In this document: positions 59,169-64,000 of the stretch, piece after piece | Layout: every line of letters starts with the position of its first letter | How positions within the stretch are numbered: position 1 is the stretch's first letter | NCBI GenBank assembly: GCA_040902845.1 | Contig: JBBDWM010000029.1 | Coordinates: forward strand, 27,069 to 91,068 | Reading direction: 5' to 3' | Origin: JALYNX01 sp040902845 | Lineage (GTDB): Bacteria > Actinomycetota > Acidimicrobiia > Spongiisociales > ZC4RG35 | DNA: 64,000 bases | Position numbers and translations under genes: made by a program | The notes under the pieces: generated by a model | Database searches by the model: none | Told to the model about the DNA's origin: nothing | Seen by the model: the letters and a program-made list of their open reading frames with translations, nothing else

Positions 59169-61552
59169 TGAAGGTCCCTCTCCGCTGGCTGCAGGAGTTC
59201 ATCGACCTTCCGACCGTGGACCCCGAGGAGTTGTCTGCTCTCTTCGACATGGTGGGTGAGAAGGTCGAGGGTTTCGACGTTCTCCAAGTCGGATGGTCGA
59301 ACGTCGTCGTGGGCCGTGTCCTCGAGATCAGCCCGCACCCCGAGGCCGACAAGATTCGGGTCTGCCAGGTCGACACCGGCACCGGGCCGGAGCAGATCAT
59401 CTGCGGTGCCTGGAACTTCTCGGACGGCGCTCATGTCGCCGTTGCCCGGCCAGGAGCCCTGTTGCCCGGGAACCTCGAGATCGGGCTGCGGACGATCAGG
59501 GGCGTCGATTCCAACGGGATGATCTGTTCGGAGAAGGAGTTGGGGCTCGGTGATGACCATGCCGGGATCCTCGTGCTGGACGGCCAGCCCGATCTCGGCT
59601 CGGACTTCTCCGACCTGGTTGAGCTTCCCGATGTCGTCTTCGACCTCGAGATCACCACCAACAGGCCCGATGCGATGTCGCTCCTGGGCCTGGCCCGTGA
59701 TCTCGGTGCCTACCTAGGCATTGAGCACCACATCCCCGGGCGTGTGCTGACGACCGTGCCCGGTGCCGCCGAGATCGCAGTCGAGTTGATCGATCCGGTG
59801 GGATGCCGCCGGTTCACCGCGCGCGAAATCCGTGGGGTGACGATCGGGAGTTCGCCGCTCTGGGTGAGGCATCGGCTGGCAAAGGCGGGGACGCGGGCCA
59901 TCTCCAACGTCGTCGACGTCACCAACTACGTGATGTTGGAGCTCGGCCACCCTCTGCACGCTTTCGACGCCGATTCGATCGCAGGACGTCGTTTGGTTGT
60001 GAAACGAGCTGTCCCCGGGGAGGAGTTGGTGACCCTCGATGGGGAGACTCGCACGCTTGATGGCGAAGACCTGATCATCTACGACGCCGACGGCCCCACC
60101 TCGATGTCCGGGACCATGGGCGGTGCCCGATCGGAGGTCTCGCTGGAAACGGTCAATGTCCTCATGGAGGCTGCCTCCTGGGATCCGCCGACGATCATGT
60201 ACATGTCACGTCGTCACAATCTCCGCTCGGAGGCATCGACGCGCTTCGAGAGGGGTGTCGATCCGAATCTCGCTGACGAAGCGAATCGCCGGGCAACCGC
60301 CATGGTTGTGGAGCTCGCTGGCGGCGAGGTTCCGGAGTCCGCGATCGATGTGATCGGCAATGCTGTCGAGCCGGTCACCGTCCAGATCGAGATCGCTGAG
60401 GTGACGCGTCTCCTGGGACCAGGGTTCACCCGCGAAGAGGTGGCCGCCATCCTCACCCGGCTCGGCATGGAGGTCCGCGGTGAAGACCCGATGGAGGTTG
60501 TGGTTCCGACCTTCCGCCCTGACGTCACGCGCCCGGCCGACCTGATCGAAGAGGTCGCCCGGATCCACGGATTCGACAAGTTCGCCGCGACTGTGCCCAC
60601 CGGCCCGGCCGGCGGGCTGACCGCCGAGCAGAAGCGGTTCCGGCTCCTGAACCGGGCCCTGACGGGCATCGGGCTCAGCCAGGCGGTGACGCTGCCATTT
60701 GTCGGCGAGGAGGACCTGTTGCGGCTCGGGATCTCCTTGGGAGATGTGCTCCGGGTGAAGAACCCTCTCCGGGACGAGGAAGGTCGGCTTCGCCCCACGA
60801 TGCTGCCAAGTCTTCTCAACGCCGTTCGCTTCAACTTCTCACACGGCGCTTCGTCGGTGGCCTTGTTCGAGACCGGGCGGGTGTTCTCGGCCCGTCCGGC
60901 AGGCGACGATCCGAGACTCCCCGAGCAGATCGACCGTCTCGCCTGGGTGGCCGCCGGCCCGGTTGGACTGGCTGCTCTGGGAGAGCCAGGGCTCAACGCC
61001 GATGGCCGCGTCTCGCTCGCAGTGTTCCGTCACATCGCCTCGGTGCTGGGACTCGAACTGTTCGACTTGACGCCTGCGACTCCACCCGGGTATCACCCCG
61101 GTCGGGCCGCAGCCGTTTCTCTCAATGGGGTGACGATCGGCCATGTAGGTGAGCTGAGCCCGACGGTCGCGCAAGAGTATGAGATCCCGGGCCGGGTAGC
61201 CGTGGCCGAGTTGGATCTCGAGCCGCTTCTGGCCCCGTTGGGCCTTCGTCAGGCGGAGTCGCCGTCGGTGTATCCGCCGGTCGACTTCGATCTCTCGTTC
61301 CTTGTCGCAGACGCCACTCCGGTTTCCGCTGTTCTGGGTGCGACCGTCGACGCCGGTCGGGGCCTGGTCGAGGCGGCCCGCGTGTTCGACGAGTTCAAGG
61401 GCGCCGGGATCGGCGAGGGAGAGCGAGCCGTGGCGATGCGTTATCGGCTTCGGGCGCCCGACCGCACTCTCACCAACGAAGAGGTCTCGCCGGTGCGGGA
61501 GGCGATGATCGACGCCGCCCGCGCTCTCGGGGCCCAGCTGCGCGGGGCCTGA
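59168..61552 (+). CDS. pheT: phenylalanyl-tRNA synthetase beta subunit
   Basis: 794 residues, full length. N-terminal EMAP-like tRNA-binding domain (about 40-155, VVGRVLEISPHPEADKIRVCQVD). B3/B4 editing domain (RFTAREIRGV; ISNVVDVTNYVMLELGHPLHAFD), B5 domain, catalytic-like core (RPDVTRPADLIEEVARIHGF) and the C-terminal ferredoxin-fold anticodon domain (YPPVDFDLSFLV, ending LTNEEVSPVREAMIDAARALGAQLRG). Coupled to pheS. Confidence 0.96.
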   Translation: MKVPLRWLQEFIDLPTVDPEELSALFDMVGEKVEGFDVLQVGWSNVVVGRVLEISPHPEADKIRVCQVDTGTGPEQIICGAWNFSDGAHVAVARPGALLPGNLEIGLRTIRGVDSNGMICSEKELGLGDDHAGILVLDGQPDLGSDFSDLVELPDVVFDLEITTNRPDAMSLLGLARDLGAYLGIEHHIPGRVLTTVPGAAEIAVELIDPVGCRRFTAREIRGVTIGSSPLWVRHRLAKAGTRAISNVVDVTNYVMLELGHPLHAFDADSIAGRRLVVKRAVPGEELVTLDGETRTLDGEDLIIYDADGPTSMSGTMGGARSEVSLETVNVLMEAASWDPPTIMYMSRRHNLRSEASTRFERGVDPNLADEANRRATAMVVELAGGEVPESAIDVIGNAVEPVTVQIEIAEVTRLLGPGFTREEVAAILTRLGMEVRGEDPMEVVVPTFRPDVTRPADLIEEVARIHGFDKFAATVPTGPAGGLTAEQKRFRLLNRALTGIGLSQAVTLPFVGEEDLLRLGISLGDVLRVKNPLRDEEGRLRPTMLPSLLNAVRFNFSHGASSVALFETGRVFSARPAGDDPRLPEQIDRLAWVAAGPVGLAALGEPGLNADGRVSLAVFRHIASVLGLELFDLTPATPPGYHPGRAAAVSLNGVTIGHVGELSPTVAQEYEIPGRVAVAELDLEPLLAPLGLRQAESPSVYPPVDFDLSFLVADATPVSAVLGATVDAGRGLVEAARVFDEFKGAGIGEGERAVAMRYRLRAPDRTLTNEEVSPVREAMIDAARALGAQLRGA

Positions 61553-61564
61553 GCCGGAGCCGTT

Positions 61565-62128
61565 GTGGATCTCGCCAGCCAACTCAGCGAGCCCCCGGAG
61601 GTTGCCGCACCTCGCCTATTGGGAGCGGTGCTGGTGTCGGATCGGGGCGGGTCATCGGTCTCGGTGAGGATCACCGAGGTTGAGGCGTACCGTGGTGGGG
61701 ATGACCCGGCGTCGCATGCCTTCAAGGGAAAGACCGTGCGCAATGGTTCGATGTTCGAGCGCCCCGGCACCATGTATGTGTATCGGTCCTATGGGGTGCA
61801 CTGGTGCGCCAACGTGTCCGCCGGCCCGGAGGGAACCGGTTGGGCGATTCTGTTTCGGGGCGGAGAGGTGATCGACGGGTTGGCCACCGCCCGGACCCGC
61901 CGCGGGCGTCACAACGACCTGGCCAACGGTCCCGGGAAGCTGTGTCAGGCCCTCGGAATCGACGGTTCCTACGACGGTGTAAATCTGCTCGTTCCGGGCT
62001 CGGCCTTGCGTCTCGAGCCCGGAACGCCGCCCCAGATGGTGATGGCGACCCCACGAGTCGGGATCTCAAAGGCTCGTGACCTCCCCTGGCGTTTCATCGC
62101 TGCCACCTCCACGGCCTCCGGAGGCTAA
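61565..62128 (+). CDS. mpg: 3-methyladenine DNA glycosylase (AAG/Mpg family)
   Basis: 187 residues from GTG 61565. ITEVEAYRGGDDPASHAFKGKT contains the catalytic glutamate. FERPGTMYVYRSYGVHWCANVSAG carries the intercalating tyrosine region. LANGPGKLCQALGID and GISKARDLPWRF complete the family pattern. It excises alkylated purines. It precedes tyrS as in M. tuberculosis (Rv1688-Rv1689). Confidence 0.93.
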   Translation: MDLASQLSEPPEVAAPRLLGAVLVSDRGGSSVSVRITEVEAYRGGDDPASHAFKGKTVRNGSMFERPGTMYVYRSYGVHWCANVSAGPEGTGWAILFRGGEVIDGLATARTRRGRHNDLANGPGKLCQALGIDGSYDGVNLLVPGSALRLEPGTPPQMVMATPRVGISKARDLPWRFIAATSTASGG

Positions 62129-62147
62129 GCCCCGGCTTCCGTTGGTT

Positions 62148-62153
62148 TACCCT
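62148..62153 (+). promoter_or_regulatory. putative -10 element of tyrS (leaderless layout)
   Basis: TACCCT ends 10 nt before the tyrS ATG at 62164. No Shine-Dalgarno sequence is seen. Confidence 0.4.
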
Positions 62154-62163
62154 CGCGCCGACC

Positions 62164-63354
62164 ATGACGCCCGCAGAACAACTTCCGACTCTCCTCCGTC
62201 ATGCGGACAAAGTCGTCCCCGAGAACGGGCTGCTCGAGAAATTGGAGGGCGGGCGCCAGCTTCGGGTCAAGCTCGGTCTGGACCCGACTGCCCCCTCGGT
62301 CACCCTGGGTTGGGCTGTGGTGCTGCGCAAACTCCGCCATTTCCAGGAGATGGGTCACATCGCGGTGCTGATCGTGGGTGACTTCACGGCACAGGTTGGT
62401 GATCCCTCGCTCAGGAGCGACGCCCGTAAACGTCTTACCGCCGAAGAGGTGAACGGCTTTGCCGAGAATGTCCTGGGCCAGTTCCGGAAGGTCCTTCTCG
62501 AGGACCGGCTCGAGATTCGCCGCAATTCGGAGTGGCTGGGCGCACTCGACATGGCTGGGCTGCTCGAGCTCACCTCGGCGGTCACCGTGGCCCAGATGTT
62601 GGAACGTTCCGATTTCGCCAACAGGTACCAGGAGGGCAACCCCATCTCGGTGATGGAGTTCCTGTACCCGTTGCTCCAGGGTTATGACTCGGTGGCGGTC
62701 GAAGCGGACGTCGAGCTCGGTGGTAGCGACCAACTGTGGAACCTGATGATGGGGAGAGTGGTCCAGGAGCGCTACGGCCAAGAGCCTCAGGTGGCCCTGA
62801 CCATGCCGCTTCTGGTCGGCACCGACGGCTCCAAGAAGATGTCGCAGTCAATCGGTAACTTCATCGGGGTTGAGGATGAGCCCGGGGAGATGTTCGGCAA
62901 GACGATGAGCATCCCGGACCAGGTGATGCCTGAGTGGTTTCGCCTGGCCGCCGATTTCGACCCCGGAGAGGTGGACCTTATCGAGGCGGGCCTCGCCGGC
63001 GGGGATCTGCACCCAGGGGACACCAAACGTCAACTGGCCCGGGCGGTGACCGCTCTGTATTGGGGTGAGGCGGCGGCCGCCGAGGCGGAGGCGGGGTTCG
63101 ACCAGGTCTTCCGACATGGCGGAACACCCGACGACATCGAGGATTTCAAGTTGCCGGCCGGGAACACCGTTCAGATGTCCGCCCTGGTGCGCGATGTGTC
63201 GGGGGAGTCGGGCTCGGAGGCCCGTCGGCTGTTGGCACAGGGTGCGGTGAGACTCGATGGCGAGGTCGTCGAGGATGGGGAAAAGGCAAGAAACGACCTT
63301 GCCGGGCGGGTTCTGAAGGTGGGCAAGCGGCGGTTCGTGCGTCTCTCCGAATGA
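62164..63354 (+). CDS. tyrS: tyrosyl-tRNA synthetase with degenerate HIGH motif
   Basis: 396 residues. The class I Rossmann core starts LRVKLGLDPTAPSVTLGW; where HIGH or HLGH is expected this enzyme has TLGW (47-50), losing both histidines. GDFTAQVGDPSLRS replaces the usual GDPSGRS. The KMSKS loop is present as KMSQS (225-229), and VELGGSDQLWNLMMGR is intact. A C-terminal S4 domain (about 335-396) has SGSEARRLLAQGAVRLDGEVV. It may be a subfamily variant with compensating changes or a weak enzyme; whether another TyrRS exists is unknown. Confidence 0.9.
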   Translation: MTPAEQLPTLLRHADKVVPENGLLEKLEGGRQLRVKLGLDPTAPSVTLGWAVVLRKLRHFQEMGHIAVLIVGDFTAQVGDPSLRSDARKRLTAEEVNGFAENVLGQFRKVLLEDRLEIRRNSEWLGALDMAGLLELTSAVTVAQMLERSDFANRYQEGNPISVMEFLYPLLQGYDSVAVEADVELGGSDQLWNLMMGRVVQERYGQEPQVALTMPLLVGTDGSKKMSQSIGNFIGVEDEPGEMFGKTMSIPDQVMPEWFRLAADFDPGEVDLIEAGLAGGDLHPGDTKRQLARAVTALYWGEAAAAEAEAGFDQVFRHGGTPDDIEDFKLPAGNTVQMSALVRDVSGESGSEARRLLAQGAVRLDGEVVEDGEKARNDLAGRVLKVGKRRFVRLSE

Positions 63355-63356
63355 AC

Positions 63357-63384
63357 TTGACTAGGAATCTGATGTCGTTACTAT
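63357..63384 (+). promoter_or_regulatory. rRNA operon promoter
   Basis: -35 TTGACT (63357-63362), 16-bp spacer, -10 TACTAT (63379-63384), starting 3 nt after the tyrS stop. This is the best sigma-70-like match in the window. Confidence 0.6.
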
Positions 63385-63395
63385 TCGACATCCGG

Positions 63396-63415
63396 CCCGG
63401 GAATCACTTCCCGGG
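63396..63415 (+). terminator. hairpin after tyrS
   Basis: CCCGGGAA-TCAC-TTCCCGGG: a perfect 8-bp stem with a 4-nt loop, followed by TTCCCC. It may stop tyrS transcripts; it would also lie in the first 25 nt of transcripts from the promoter at 63357. Confidence 0.6.
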
Positions 63416-63524
63416 TTCCCCACCACCTGGTGAGGGGCTTGTCTCGCGTCCAACGCGATTGACGTATCGGGGCAGTGATCTCATCGATCGCCGGCCTGCC
63501 TGACACCACGGTGTGGGAGCTTTG

Positions 63525-63555
63525 GGCTCCTTGACAACTGAACAATGTGCCAAAA
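63525..63555 (+). promoter_or_regulatory. boxA-like antitermination/processing segment of the rRNA leader
   Basis: GCTCCTTGACAACTGAACA followed by ATGTGCC resembles the conserved actinobacterial rRNA leader segment (TTTGAGAACTxxACAGTGTG) that contains the NusB-NusE boxA. The TTGACA in it lacks a matching -10, so it is unlikely to be a promoter. Confidence 0.4.
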
Positions 63556-63620
63556 GCCAGCAAGCGCTTGCCACTTTGTCGATTCGTCGACCTCGTGGCG
63601 GGCATTGCAGCAATCGAAGC

Positions 63621-63645
63621 TCTCGGGTCTCTCACAGACCCGAGA
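63621..63645 (+). other. stable hairpin in the rRNA leader
   Basis: TCTCGGGTCT (63621-63630) pairs perfectly with AGACCCGAGA (63636-63645) around a 5-nt loop, 61 bp before 16S rRNA. It may be part of leader processing. Confidence 0.5.
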
Positions 63646-63706
63646 CCCAATTGCAAACTCATAACTGACAGGATTGGGCACCGTCTCTGACGGAGCCCGT
63701 GAATGT

Positions 63707-64000
63707 ACGTTGGAGAGTTTGATCCTGGCTCAGGACGAACGCTGGCGGCGCGCCTAATGCATGCAAGTCGAGCGACGCACACCGGAGGGGTAACCCACCG
63801 GTATGACGGAGCGGCGAACGGGTGAGTAACACGTGAGCAACCTGCCCCACAGACCGGGATAGCCCAGGGAAACTTGGATTAATACCGGATATCCTCGAGG
63901 AACCACATGGCTCTTTGAGGAAATGCCTTTGTGCTGTGGGATGGGCTCGCGGCTTATCAGCTAGTTGGTGGGGTAACGGCCTACCAAGGCATCGACGAGT
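63707..64000 (+). rRNA. rrs: 16S ribosomal RNA, 5' part (partial)
   Basis: The universal bacterial start AGAGTTTGATCCTGGCTCAG begins at 63714, followed by GACGAACGCTGGCGGCG, GCATGCAAGTCGAGCG and GGCGAACGGGTGAGTAACACG. The 5' end is set at 63707 by counting from E. coli numbering. The gene runs off the right edge after about 294 nt. Confidence 0.97.

Larger units (their letters stand above)
63355..63706 (+). other. rRNA operon promoter and leader region
   Basis: 352 bp between tyrS and 16S rRNA with no gene. It holds a promoter directly after tyrS, two strong hairpins and a conserved TTGACAACTGAACA segment; these are listed separately. No tRNA gene is present. Confidence 0.8.

Noticed and set aside
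63531..63536. TTGACA as a -35 element of a second rRNA promoter
   Set aside because: No -10-like hexamer occurs 15-19 bp downstream, and the surrounding sequence fits the conserved rRNA leader segment better.
63355..63706. tRNA gene near the rRNA operon
   Set aside because: No segment shows a T-loop (GTTCRANNC) with matching acceptor stem.
1..64000. CRISPR array, prophage or secretion island
   Set aside because: No regularly spaced repeats, phage structural genes or integrase were seen; the only mobile element is the IS110 copy.

Overview
The window is a GC-rich stretch of an actinobacterial chromosome. Evidence: the mihF-gmk-rpoZ-coaBC-metK-priA cluster with a mycobacterial-type integration host factor, a PriA that has lost its ATPase motifs, an actinobacterial PyrR-binding leader RNA, and gene order resembling Mycobacterium tuberculosis (ruvCAB, secDF-apt-rel-hisS-aspS-rarA-alaS-ruvX-mltG-aroE, aroCKB-efp-nusB, the pyr operon, fmt-rsmB-rpe-rib). 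The 5' part of a 16S rRNA gene at the right edge is bacterial; a deep-branching group such as Acidimicrobiia is possible, but I cannot place it by eye. Almost all core genes run on the + strand with 1-20 bp overlaps.

Layout. 1-5.8 kb is accessory: a DUF998 membrane protein, an IS110-family element with a possible guide RNA in its noncoding end, a DUF222/HNH protein, and a minus-strand ECF sigma factor overlapping a membrane-anchored Kelch-like protein (candidate anti-sigma). 5.86-10.1 kb: Holliday-junction resolution (ruvCAB) and queuosine tRNA modification (queA, tgt). 10.1-15.5 kb: yajC-secD-secF, apt and the bifunctional Rel stringent-response enzyme. 15.5-25 kb: a metallo-hydrolase, hisS, aspS, rarA, alaS, ruvX, mltG. 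25-31.7 kb: aroE, a DUF4388 gene, a prepilin peptidase, aroC-aroK-aroB, efp, nusB. 31.7-39.7 kb: the pyrimidine operon pyrR-(pyrB remnant)-pyrC-carA-carB-pyrD-pyrF. 39.8-45 kb: mihF, gmk, rpoZ, coaBC, metK, priA. 45.2-48.2 kb, minus strand: an ECF-type metal transporter (cbiM/N/Q/O) downstream of a Fur-family gene, with a Nur-like operator between them. 48.4-56 kb: def, fmt, rsmB, rpe, a REC-GGDEF-like regulator, ribD-ribE-ribBA-ribH. 56-63.4 kb: infC-rpmI-rplT, an rRNA methyltransferase, pheST, mpg, tyrS. 63.36-64 kb: rRNA promoter and leader, then 16S rRNA.

The most notable points are: (i) pyrB is reduced to an in-frame 36-codon stub that keeps its overlaps with pyrR and pyrC; (ii) the pyr leader carries a PyrR-type RNA hairpin whose Shine-Dalgarno serves a 15-codon ORF overlapping pyrR, or else a frameshifted pyrR start; (iii) about ten genes have a TAnnnT hexamer 7-10 nt before the start codon and no Shine-Dalgarno, the layout of leaderless transcripts; (iv) a TTGCGA-N5-TTGCAA site suggests nickel control of the ECF transporter; (v) infC appears to start at ATC and priA at CTG; (vi) TyrRS has TLGW where HIGH is expected. 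No CRISPR array, prophage or tRNA gene was seen.
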